Assembly: GCA_015066015.1 (NCBI GenBank)
Contig: SVPE01000001.1
Coordinates: 186,001 to 250,000, forward strand
Length of the DNA stretch: 64,000 nucleotides
Source: Oscillospiraceae bacterium
GTDB lineage: Bacteria > Bacillota > Clostridia > Oscillospirales > Acutalibacteraceae
Reading direction: 5' to 3'
The notes beneath the pieces are model-generated. The model did no database searches and was not told where the DNA came from. It saw only the letters and a list, made by a program, of their open reading frames with translations. Position numbers and translations under genes: made by a program. Below are positions 25,570-33,248 of the stretch, one piece after another; within the stretch, counting starts at the first letter, position 1; every line of letters begins with the position of its first letter.

Positions 25570-26124
25570 TTATTCAACCGTCAGCGATGCAATTACATCA
25601 GAGTAGATATTGACGGCATTATCGTAGAAATTACGTTTGACAATTTCGATCTGCCTTTCGTCTGCAACGTAGACCGTAATTTTCAGCAGCTGAGTGCCCA
25701 TATCCGTAACCGTAAAGGTAACATGATAGCCTTCGTTACAAGGCTCAACGGTGACTCTGCTTTCCTTTTTTATACGGTCGCGCTGAAGCACACCTACTGC
25801 GGCGTTGATTGCCTTTTCTCTGAGTGAGCGGGGCAGGTCTCTTTCAATCAGTGCGACAGAAAGCTCTGTTTTCGCGGTTATGGTGATGAGCTCGTCATCG
25901 TCTGTAAGTTCACTTGTAACCTGACCCGAGGAAACAAGGTCGCTGACAGCGCCGTTTATTTCAAAATAGTTGGCGATTCCGTGCTTTTGCAGGATTTCGT
26001 TAATCTGTGTACGGGTAAGGGACTTGTTGAGGTTTTTGAGCAGGTAGCACACCATAAGCTTGATGTCAGCTCTGTCCTTGAGTCCGCCGGGAGCTACTCC
26101 CATGCTGAAAGCGTCGTTATCCAT
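25570..26124 (-). CDS. DUF4364-family predicted winged-helix regulator
   Basis: 184 residues. The N-terminal part (KLMVCYLLKNLNKSLTRTQINEILQKH) looks like a winged helix, and the C-terminal half is a beta-rich domain (GYHVTFTVTDMGTQLLKITVYVADERQ). I recognise the overall pattern as the DUF4364 family found throughout Clostridia, whose role is not established. It lies 43 bases upstream of the GH43 gene on the same strand and may share its transcript. An internal start at M8 is also possible. Confidence 0.75.
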   Translation of the reverse strand: MDNDAFSMGVAPGGLKDRADIKLMVCYLLKNLNKSLTRTQINEILQKHGIANYFEINGAVSDLVSSGQVTSELTDDDELITITAKTELSVALIERDLPRSLREKAINAAVGVLQRDRIKKESRVTVEPCNEGYHVTFTVTDMGTQLLKITVYVADERQIEIVKRNFYDNAVNIYSDVIASLTVE

Positions 26125-26244
26125 CTGTTATACCGCCCGGTTCAGGCATTCCTTTCGTAAGAATACAAAATTATACAAATATAATTTTACCACAATAAAG
26201 AAAAAAGTAAATACTTTTTGAAAAAATTAACACAAATAATCTGA

Positions 26245-26273
26245 TTGACACAGGGGCTTTTATCCAGTAAAAT
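26245..26273 (+). promoter_or_regulatory. Promoter of the HAD phosphatase gene
   Basis: TTGACA (26245-26250), N17, TAAAAT (26268-26273), about 32 bases before the start codon. Confidence 0.85.
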
Positions 26274-26304
26274 CAGTATAGTATCAATATTAAAAGGAGA
26301 AGCT

Positions 26305-27024
26305 ATGATGAAGAAAATTACAACAGTGCTTTTTGATGCCGATAACACTCTGCTTGACTTTCTGAAGGATGAGCATCAGGCACTCGCCAGAGTTCTTGAG
26401 ACTCTCGGAGTGCCCGCTACGGATGAAAATATTTCCATATATTCAAGGATAAATCAAGGCTTGTGGAAGCAGCTTGAAAAAGGCGAAATCACAAAGCCTG
26501 AGCTTAAAAGAGTAAGATTCAGGCTCTTTTTTGATGCAATCGGTTTCAGCTGCGACAAAGATCCTCTTGAGGTTAACGAATTCTATCTTTCACTTCTCAG
26601 TGAGGGTGGAAATCTGCTTGAGGGTGCAATTGAAACCGTCAGAAAGCTCAGAAGCGACGGGCTTGACCTTTACATAGTCACAAACGGAATAGCCGCCACT
26701 CAGGCAAGACGCCTTGAAAGAAGCGGACTTACTCCCTATATAAGTGAGGTTTTTGTTTCCGAGACAATAGGTTATCAAAAGCCCAGAAAGGAATATTTCG
26801 ATTTTGTGCTTGATAAAATTCCGGAAAAGGATAAGGAAAAAATTCTCCTGGTGGGAGATTCCCTTACATCGGATATAAAGGGCGCAATGAATGCGGATAT
26901 TCCCTGCTGCTGGCTGAATCTTGCAGACGAAGAGCTTCCTGACGGATATAAGCCCGACTTTATAATTTCAAAAGTGAGTGAAACACTTAATATAATCAGC
27001 TGCAGAAACGGTGACGCCCTATAA
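26305..27024 (+). CDS. HAD-family phosphatase, YjjG type
   Basis: 239 residues of the haloacid dehalogenase superfamily. Motif I is LFDADNTLLDF, with the two catalytic Asps; motif II is IVTNGIA; motif III/IV is YQKPRKEYFDF ... ILLVGDSLTSDIKGA. The N-terminal match FLKDEHQALARVLETLGV is like YjjG, a nucleoside 5'-monophosphatase that clears odd pyrimidine nucleotides. The frame extends upstream but AAAAGGAGA sets the start at 26305 or 26308. Its 3' end overlaps the convergent sleB by 29 bases. Confidence 0.88.
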   Translation: MMKKITTVLFDADNTLLDFLKDEHQALARVLETLGVPATDENISIYSRINQGLWKQLEKGEITKPELKRVRFRLFFDAIGFSCDKDPLEVNEFYLSLLSEGGNLLEGAIETVRKLRSDGLDLYIVTNGIAATQARRLERSGLTPYISEVFVSETIGYQKPRKEYFDFVLDKIPEKDKEKILLVGDSLTSDIKGAMNADIPCCWLNLADEELPDGYKPDFIISKVSETLNIISCRNGDAL

Positions 27025-27688
27025 CTGTTATTACAGGTCTTGAGTGCATAAATGCGTTGGTTGTTTTAGCCGGATTGTAGTAGTAAATTGCACCGCCACT
27101 CGGATCCCAGCCGTTAATACAGTCACGGGCAGCCTTGAGGGATTCTGATGTGGGTGACACATTCCAGTTACTGTCATTGACACAGGAGAAAGCCCCTTTC
27201 TGATATATTACGCCCGAAATACTGTCAGGAAAAGAGGCGTGCTCAACCCGGTTTAATACAACGGCACCGACTGCTACCTGACCCTTGTAGCTTTCACCTC
27301 TTGCCTCTGCGGCAATAAGCTTTGCAAGAAGGCGCACATCGCTGCTTGTATAAGCCGAGTCTGATGACGATGCTGAAGTAAGTCCGAGAAATTTGAGCGT
27401 TTTTGCCCCGGCGATTCCGTCGGCGGTGAGTCCGCAATTTTTCTGAAAGGCGGTAACGGCCTTTTTAGTTGATGTGCCGTAAATTCCGTCAATGCTTCCC
27501 TTATAGTAGCCGAGTTCCTTCAGTTTTTTCTGTATCTGTCTTACCTCCTCACCTCTTGAGCCGAGTTTTGAAAGGGTGGATACGTAGCTTTCCGGGTAGC
27601 TTACGCTGTTATAGCAGACAGCGGAAATCATAATCACCGCAGTCAGCAAAAAAATAATCAGTCTGAATGCTTTGTTTTTATTTGTCAA
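26996..27688 (-). CDS. sleB: Spore cortex-lytic enzyme, SleB type
   Basis: It cuts cortex peptidoglycan during germination, as a lytic transglycosylase in known members. There is an N-terminal membrane or signal segment (LIIFLLTAVIMISAV), a peptidoglycan-binding domain (LGSRGEEVRQIQKKLKELGY ... GIYGTSTKKAVTAFQ) and a C-terminal hydrolase domain (LIAAEARGESYKGQVAVGAV, catalytic Glu in AAEARGE). The frame is open to 27736. The only good ribosome site, GAGGTG, points to a TTG at 27686-27688, giving 230 residues. That site sits inside a hairpin, which suggests translational control. Confidence 0.85.
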   Translation of the reverse strand: MTNKNKAFRLIIFLLTAVIMISAVCYNSVSYPESYVSTLSKLGSRGEEVRQIQKKLKELGYYKGSIDGIYGTSTKKAVTAFQKNCGLTADGIAGAKTLKFLGLTSASSSDSAYTSSDVRLLAKLIAAEARGESYKGQVAVGAVVLNRVEHASFPDSISGVIYQKGAFSCVNDSNWNVSPTSESLKAARDCINGWDPSGGAIYYYNPAKTTNAFMHSRPVITVIGRHRFCS

Positions 27689-27693
27689 AATCA

Positions 27694-27723
27694 ACACCTC
27701 AGGATTATTTTTTCCTGAGGTGT
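27694..27723 (-). promoter_or_regulatory. Hairpin covering the sleB ribosome site
   Basis: A perfect 11-bp inverted repeat (ACACCTCAGGA / TCCTGAGGTGT) with an 8-base loop. On the minus strand the 3' arm contains GAGGTG, the sleB Shine-Dalgarno sequence. No T run follows, so it does not look like a terminator. Confidence 0.6.
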
Positions 27724-27749
27724 AATGTTTATACAATTATATATGTCTT

Positions 27750-28697
27750 TTATGAGAAGTAATCGGGAAGCAAGGGCAGTACAAAATCAAAGGTTTCCTG
27801 GAGGCACTCTCTGCCTTTTTTCAGCATTGTAACGATAGTCCAGGCGTGGAATGAGACTATGCCGTCACCCTTGAACATACGGTAGGGGATATTGTAACGT
27901 CTTAATTCGTTGGCAAAGTCCTTTGTGTCAAATCTGAGGTAATCATTTGTTGACCAGGCAAGGAAGCAGGGCGGAAAGTCTTTATTGACCTGAGGGTTAA
28001 GAAGCTTTCCTTCGGGAGTTTTTATATATGTGTTGAGCTCATTCTTTTTCATACCGGTGAAGGCTTCAACCATTGCCTTCATATCGGGAAAATTTGATTG
28101 AGGCTTACTGCTGTCGCTGAGATACTCAAGGTTATAGCAGCCGCTGTGCGAAACGATAGCCTTTACCGTGAATTTATCTTTATTTCTGAAGGTGATGCCG
28201 AGCTTTTCAAGGGGTGAGGAATCACTTGCACACGCACCGAGGTATGCGATAAAGTATCCGCCTGCACTTTCGCCGCCGAGAACAATATTGTCGGTATCTA
28301 TATTATACTTTTCCGCATTGTCGAAGATGTAATCGATTGCCGAATAAATCTCCTGAAGCTGAGCCGGGAACACCTTCTGCGGTGCATAGGTATAGTTAAG
28401 TGAGAATGCCTGAAAGCCTTTGTTTACCCAGTTGACAATATAGGTGTTCCGCATATCGGTTATACCTGAAATCCAGCCGCCGCCGTGAATATAGATGAAT
28501 ACGGGCTTCTTCTTATCCTTCAGCTCCTTAAGGCAAAGGGTGTTCATAAACTGACTTTTTTCCTTGCCGTAGGAAACCTTTCTTTCGTAAAGAACATTTT
28601 CGGGTATGGGTCTGCCTGTTATGAGATAGGCAAGACTCTCTGTAAAATTATACCAGGGCTGAGCAACAAGGCCTCTGTAATAAATCTTTTTATCCAT
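27750..28697 (-). CDS. Alpha/beta hydrolase, hormone-sensitive-lipase-like esterase
   Basis: 315 residues. The oxyanion-hole motif HGGGW (in FIYIHGGGW), the nucleophile elbow GESAGGY and a late His in SFHAW are those of the family; the Asp is in the usual place before SFHAW. There is no signal peptide, so it is cytoplasmic. The frame opens at 28733, but GGAGGTGG directs the start to the ATG at 28697. A related, membrane-anchored esterase lies at 57682. Natural substrates are probably short acyl esters; the sequence does not say which. Confidence 0.88.
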   Translation of the reverse strand: MDKKIYYRGLVAQPWYNFTESLAYLITGRPIPENVLYERKVSYGKEKSQFMNTLCLKELKDKKKPVFIYIHGGGWISGITDMRNTYIVNWVNKGFQAFSLNYTYAPQKVFPAQLQEIYSAIDYIFDNAEKYNIDTDNIVLGGESAGGYFIAYLGACASDSSPLEKLGITFRNKDKFTVKAIVSHSGCYNLEYLSDSSKPQSNFPDMKAMVEAFTGMKKNELNTYIKTPEGKLLNPQVNKDFPPCFLAWSTNDYLRFDTKDFANELRRYNIPYRMFKGDGIVSFHAWTIVTMLKKGRECLQETFDFVLPLLPDYFS

Positions 28698-28899
28698 ATG
28701 CCACCTCCGTATTTTATGATACAATTTTAGCACATAGTGTTGATTTATGGCAACACATCAACAGTAAGTTTTAAGATTTTTTAAGTATTGTGTTAACGGG
28801 AACTTCGGAAGAATCAAAAATAATAACTATTCCGTTGCCAAAACTGAAAATTTGTGGTATTCTTCAATAGTAATATATTTTGTACAAAGGAATTGAAAT

Positions 28900-29934
28900 A
28901 TGCGACTTAAATATATTGATTCGGCAAAGGGTTTTGCGATGCTGCTTATTGTTTGGGGGCATACAGTAACATTTTCCGACCCGTTTTCTCAATGGGCGTC
29001 GGCATTCAAGATAAGCCTTTTTTACATTATAACGGGTTTACTGTTGAGCATGCGTGCTGAAGACGGTAAGATAAGAAAAACACCTGTTAAAAAGCTTCTT
29101 CTTTCTATGGGAATACCCTATGTCTTTTACTCGGCTCTTTCGCTTCTGGCGTCGGCAGTAATTATGTCAGCTCAAAACAGAGGCATTGACTTTCTTATTG
29201 ATAAAATACTCCTTACGGTTACGCTCAACGGAGTTTCAACACTATGGTTTCTGCCTTCAATTTTTTTCGGAAGGCTGATATCTGAACGTGTGCTGTGCAG
29301 ACGGATACCCCTAACAGTGAAAACCGTTGCAGCAGTTGCTATTCCGATTTTACTTGTACTGTCAGCTGAGTTTATTCCCGAAATCGGACTTCACAAAGCA
29401 GTACAGTCTGTGCTTACGGTTGTACTCAAGGTCTTTGTTGCTTTCTGGTTTATAGGTGTCGGCTTTGAAGCGGGCAAGTCAAGACAAGGTAACTCCATAA
29501 ATCAGGCACTCATTTCTATGGTGCTTCTCATTTGCGGAAGCGTGGTGGCGTTTCTGAACAGAGGCGTAGACCTCAATAACGTGCTTTTCGGTTCAAGGCC
29601 TTTACTTTTTTTCCTTTCGGGTGTACTTTGCTCCTTTGGTATCATCGGTATATTCGCTTTCCTTTGTGAAAAGCTCCCGTGCAAGCTTACGGCTTTTGTC
29701 GGAAAAAACTCACTGTTTGTAATGGTAACACACTTGCCGCTTTATATTGTGCCCATTGTTTCGCTTGTTATTGAAAAGCTTATTACGGCAGAGGGCATAG
29801 CTTACAATTATATGAGGGCAATTGTTGTATTCCTGTTTGTGCTTATAATTGAGTGGGTGCTCATATATGTCAAGAATAATATTACGGCAAGGGTAAAGAA
29901 CAAGCAGGGATGTGAATTTTTAAAGTATATATAA
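28900..29934 (+). CDS. Acyltransferase-3 family membrane protein
   Basis: 344 residues with about ten membrane segments. It starts RLKYIDSAKGFAMLLIVWGHT, where the His in WGHT is in the usual catalytic position, followed by FKISLFYIITGLLLS. Members move acyl groups onto sugars at the membrane. It is shorter than the homolog at 13824 and lacks the Pro/Ala tail. It stands alone with a hairpin terminator behind it, so no pathway can be inferred. Confidence 0.87.
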   Translation: MRLKYIDSAKGFAMLLIVWGHTVTFSDPFSQWASAFKISLFYIITGLLLSMRAEDGKIRKTPVKKLLLSMGIPYVFYSALSLLASAVIMSAQNRGIDFLIDKILLTVTLNGVSTLWFLPSIFFGRLISERVLCRRIPLTVKTVAAVAIPILLVLSAEFIPEIGLHKAVQSVLTVVLKVFVAFWFIGVGFEAGKSRQGNSINQALISMVLLICGSVVAFLNRGVDLNNVLFGSRPLLFFLSGVLCSFGIIGIFAFLCEKLPCKLTAFVGKNSLFVMVTHLPLYIVPIVSLVIEKLITAEGIAYNYMRAIVVFLFVLIIEWVLIYVKNNITARVKNKQGCEFLKYI

Positions 29935-29952
29935 CGGGTAACGGATAGTTTT

Positions 29953-29980
29953 GCCGCGGGGTTCATCCCCGCGGCTTTGT
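29953..29980 (+). terminator. Terminator after the acyltransferase gene
   Basis: GCCGCGGGG-ttcat-CCCCGCGGC followed by TTTGTT. Confidence 0.75.
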
Positions 29981-30000
29981 TGCGGCTTAGCCGCAGATAT

Positions 30001-30062
30001 GCCGTTTCAGGCGGCGCGAAGCGCCTGCCCCGCCACGTCCGTGGCGGGGCGCCTGAAACGGC
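30001..30062. repeat. GC-rich repeat: outer stem closing two hairpins
   Basis: Outer stem GCCGTTTCAGGCG / CGCCTGAAACGGC (30001-30013 with 30050-30062) encloses GGCGC-gaa-GCGCC and CCCCGCCAC-gtcc-GTGGCGGGG (30028-30049). A smaller hairpin TGCGGC...GCCGCA is just upstream at 29981-29995. Confidence 0.75.
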
Positions 30063-30096
30063 GCTATCACCGCACACCCGGGTAACAGCAACATAA

Positions 30097-30204
30097 GGGG
30101 AGGCGCAACGCGAAGCGTTGCCGCCACAGGAAAAATCGGTTTCCGGGAAACGAAACCGATTTTTCCTGTGGCGCCTTTGACCTGAAGGGTCAAAGGGCCT
30201 CCCC
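30097..30204. repeat. GC-rich repeat: outer stem closing three hairpins
   Basis: Outer stem GGGGAGGC / GCCTCCCC (30097-30104 with 30197-30204) closes GCAACGC-gaa-GCGTTGC (30105-30121), a perfect 20-bp stem (30123-30142 with 30153-30172) and CCTTTGACC / GGTCAAAGG (30174-30196). The plan is the same as the repeats at 3720 and 4061, although the sequence differs. Confidence 0.8.
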
Positions 30205-30270
30205 GGTTTAGCCTTCAAACCTGCTGTCGGGTTTATTATTCTTGTAGGGAAATTTTTTCTACAAGATGAC

Positions 30271-30360
30271 GGACTGTTGAGAATGTTGCAAGATGACCTT
30301 TTCTTCAGCCCGAAGGTGTACAAGGGTACTCCGAGAGGATGAAAAAAGGTCAAAACAATG
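30271..30360. mobile_element. Diverged relative of the MITE-like element (one end and core)
   Basis: The segment GGACTGTTGAGAATGTTGCAAG plus the structured core at 30295-30351 matches the right end and core of the elements at 3839 and 56504, in the opposite orientation and with many changes. A hairpin CTTGTAG...CTACAAG (30241-30265) lies outside the end. The other end was not found. Confidence 0.6.
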
Positions 30361-30361
30361 G

Positions 30362-30399
30362 AAAAGAGGCTGAAATTCGATGTTTCAACCTCTTTTTTT
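30362..30399 (+). terminator. Terminator-like hairpin
   Basis: AAAAGAGGCTGAAA / TTTCAACCTCTTTT with a 7-base loop and a T run. No gene reads directly into it; it may belong to the repeat block. From here to 30520 there are further short palindromes (GACTGTC...GACAGTC at 30414-30475; GCCGGGC...GCCCGGC at 30481-30505) but no gene. Confidence 0.55.
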
Positions 30400-30520
30400 G
30401 ATATGTTAAGTTTGACTGTCCGTGCAAATTATTTGAAATTTTGTGCATTGTTGTTCTTGTGACGTTATCGACAGTCTGAAGCCGGGCACGATCAGCGCCC
30501 GGCTCATATTGCTTATCTTT

Positions 30521-31447
30521 TTACCAGGTAATATCGTAAATAAGCATATCGTTGTAAAGCCTTGCTGAACCTGCAATGTTTGCAACAAAGAGCTGAATAT
30601 CAGCATTAATGTCAATTACAACGTGGTGTGTGATTGAGAGCACCTGATTCGTCTCGGGATTATAAATGCAGGAGAACTCACAGTCTCTGTAGCCGAGGCT
30701 GAAGTCGTTGATGCCGAGACCGGGAATCTTTGAAGTGATTTTTTCAACTTCAGCTGTGATGTCGTTTCTTGACAGAGGCTGCATTACAGCACCGTGCTTT
30801 GAAACGGGTACAAGTGTATCAGCGGGTGTAGGCTCTGCATTCATTTCCTCTTTGAGTGAGAAGCTTATTTTCTTTGTGCCGTCACCGACATCCTCGCATT
30901 TTGCCCATGCAACTGCATCGTAGTCAGTGAGCAGGCAGCCTACCTCTGAATTGTGGATAGGCATATCCCACTTGATTTCTTCAGAACCGGCAGCTCTTAC
31001 GATTTCTTCGCATTCTTCTTCGGTTGTCATGTAACCTGCAGCAATTTCAAGAACAAGGTTACCTGCTGTGCCAAGGTTACGGAATTCTTCGGGAAGTGAC
31101 TGAAATTCCTTTTTCTTGAAAGCGGGCTTCTCCTGCTTGAACTTGTTTACAAGAAGAGTGTACTGCTCGATGATTGCCTTTGTGTCAGTGGGGTTAGCAC
31201 TGTCTGCAGAGGGGGTTGTCTCAGTTGCTGAGGAATCAGCAGCAGGGGCAGTGGTCTGTACTGCAGGGACAGTAGTCTGGGGAGCAGCAGTAGGCTGAGG
31301 AGCTACAGTTGCCTGAGTCGCGGAGCCTGTGTTTGCTGTGCCGACATAGCCGTTAAGGTTGACGGAAACATCACCTATAACTGCAAGAATAATAATAGCG
31401 GATACTAAAATTGAAATAACTGCTGTAAAAATTGACTGCTTTTTCAT
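30521..31447 (-). CDS. Membrane-anchored extracytoplasmic protein of unknown function
   Basis: 308 residues. An N-terminal membrane segment (FTAVISILVSAIIILAVIG) is followed by a 60-residue Thr/Ala/Pro-rich linker (for example TVAPQPTAAPQTTVPAVQTT) and a domain of about 220 residues with several cysteines. Its end, SLGYRDCEFSCIYNPETNQV ... ADIQLFVANIAGSARLYNDM, is beta-rich. I do not recognise the domain; it may be a substrate-binding or adhesion module. It lies 32 bases past the hydA stop on the same strand, so readthrough from the hydrogenase operon is possible. Confidence 0.72.
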   Translation of the reverse strand: MKKQSIFTAVISILVSAIIILAVIGDVSVNLNGYVGTANTGSATQATVAPQPTAAPQTTVPAVQTTAPAADSSATETTPSADSANPTDTKAIIEQYTLLVNKFKQEKPAFKKKEFQSLPEEFRNLGTAGNLVLEIAAGYMTTEEECEEIVRAAGSEEIKWDMPIHNSEVGCLLTDYDAVAWAKCEDVGDGTKKISFSLKEEMNAEPTPADTLVPVSKHGAVMQPLSRNDITAEVEKITSKIPGLGINDFSLGYRDCEFSCIYNPETNQVLSITHHVVIDINADIQLFVANIAGSARLYNDMLIYDITW

Positions 31448-31479
31448 GTCGTTTTACCCCTTGCTTCTTTCAGTTTTAA

Positions 31480-33234
31480 TTATTCCTTGGTGAAAAGAGG
31501 TCTTGCAACGTAACTTGTGTGAAGAAGCTCATGAGCCTTGTGGCTGTTGGGCTCACCGAGGTATTCAGCGTAGATTGTCTTCACATCTTCGTTGAGATGA
31601 CTCTTTCTGAGAGGACGGTTTTCGTCGTTCTTGTAAAGAGCAGCAGCTCTGAGAGATTTAAGGTCCTCGAAATTACGTACGGAAGCAGGCTGTACGGGCT
31701 GACCGCCGCCGTTGATACAACCGCCGGGACATCCCATGATTTCGATGAAGGTGTAGTCAGCAGTGCCGTCCTTAACCTTATCCATAAGAACCTTTGCGTT
31801 CTTCGTGCCGGAAGCAATAGCAACCTTAACTTCGAGATCGCCAAGCTTGTAAGCTGCTTCCTTGATGCCTTCCATACCGCGGACAGCCTCAAATTCAACT
31901 TTTTCAAGCTCTGTGCCTGTGATTACTTCAGCAGCTGTACGAAGAGCAGCTTCCATAACACCGCCTGTTGCACCGAAGATAACAGCAGCACCTGTGCCCT
32001 GGCCGAGAGGTGCATCGCACTCTTCATCAGGAAGAAGGTTGAAGTTGATGCCTGCAGTGTTGATCATTCTGCCAAGCTCTCTTGTAGTGAGAACATAATC
32101 AACATCAGGATAACCTGCGCCGTTTTCATCATCTCTGCCGCATTCGAATTTCTTTGCGGTACAGGGCATGATAGCAACGCAAACGATCTTTGAGGGATCA
32201 ATGCCGTTCTTTTCAGCGTAGTAGCTCTTGATAACAGCACCCTGCATCTGCATAGGTGATTTGCAGGTTGAAAGATGATCGAGCTCTGTGGGATAGTAGT
32301 GCTCGCAGTACTTGATCCAACCGGGTGAGCAGGAGGTGATCATGGGAAGAACGCCGCCGTTCTTTACTCTTGAGAGAAGTTCAGTTGCTTCTTCCATAAT
32401 TGTAAGGTCAGCACCAAAGTTGGTGTCAAATACTTTGTCAAAGCCGAGGCGACGGAGTGCAGCAAACATCTTGCCGGTTACGTCTGTGCCAACGGGGAGA
32501 CCGAAGCATTCACCGAGTGTTGCTCTTACTGCGGGAGCAGCCTGAACAACAACATACTTTTCGGGATCGTTGATAGCTTCGAATACCTTTTCTGTGTCAT
32601 CCTTTTCGTAGATTGCACCAACGGGGCAGTTAACGATACACTGACCGCAGGAAATACATGATGTTGAGTTGAGGGGAAGCTCAAATGCTGAGCCGATGTG
32701 TGTGTCGATACCTCTTGCGTTTGCACCGATAACGCTGATGTTCTGGTTATCGCAGGCAGCAACGCAGCGGCGGCAGAGGATACATTTGTTGTTGTCTCTT
32801 ACCATGTGTGCAGCGGAGTAGTCAAGCTCGTAAACGGGCTTGTCACCGTCGTATTTGTCTGCTTCTGAAACACCGTATTCAAGGCAGAGCTTCTGAAGCT
32901 CGCAGTTACCGCTTCTGATACAGGTAAGACATTTTCTGTCATGAGTTGAAAGAATAAGTTCGAGAGTTGTCTTTCTTGCCTTGCGAACTCTGTCGCTGTT
33001 GGTGAAGATTTCCGTGCCGTCTCTTTCGATGGGGAATACACAGGCGGCAACAAGGTTTCTTGCGCCCTTTACTTCAACAACACAGAAACGGCAGGCGCCG
33101 ATTTCGTTGATGTCCTTAAGGAAGCAGAGAGTGGGGATTTCGATACCCATCTGTCTTGCAGCTTCGAGGATTGTTGTACCGTAAGGCACGCTGCAGGACA
33201 TACCGTTAATTTTAATGTTAAGCATTTTTTCCAT
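31480..33234 (-). CDS. hydA: [FeFe] hydrogenase catalytic subunit of an NADH-linked multimeric enzyme
   Basis: 584 residues. An N-terminal [2Fe-2S] domain has C37, C48, C51 and C65. The His/Cys cluster HDRKCLTCIRSGNCELQ and two [4Fe-4S] motifs (CILCRRCVAAC, CISCGQCIVNC) follow. The H-cluster motifs are TSCSPGW, MPCTAKKFE and EIMGCPGGC. TSCSPGW instead of TSCCPGW is usual in HndD-type enzymes, as I recall. With hydB and hydC it should oxidise NADH and reduced ferredoxin and release H2. The ATG at 33234 is preferred over the GTG at 33240 because of AGGAGG spacing. Confidence 0.94.
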   Translation of the reverse strand: MEKMLNIKINGMSCSVPYGTTILEAARQMGIEIPTLCFLKDINEIGACRFCVVEVKGARNLVAACVFPIERDGTEIFTNSDRVRKARKTTLELILSTHDRKCLTCIRSGNCELQKLCLEYGVSEADKYDGDKPVYELDYSAAHMVRDNNKCILCRRCVAACDNQNISVIGANARGIDTHIGSAFELPLNSTSCISCGQCIVNCPVGAIYEKDDTEKVFEAINDPEKYVVVQAAPAVRATLGECFGLPVGTDVTGKMFAALRRLGFDKVFDTNFGADLTIMEEATELLSRVKNGGVLPMITSCSPGWIKYCEHYYPTELDHLSTCKSPMQMQGAVIKSYYAEKNGIDPSKIVCVAIMPCTAKKFECGRDDENGAGYPDVDYVLTTRELGRMINTAGINFNLLPDEECDAPLGQGTGAAVIFGATGGVMEAALRTAAEVITGTELEKVEFEAVRGMEGIKEAAYKLGDLEVKVAIASGTKNAKVLMDKVKDGTADYTFIEIMGCPGGCINGGGQPVQPASVRNFEDLKSLRAAALYKNDENRPLRKSHLNEDVKTIYAEYLGEPNSHKAHELLHTSYVARPLFTKE

Positions 33235-33248
33235 TTTCACGTACCTCC

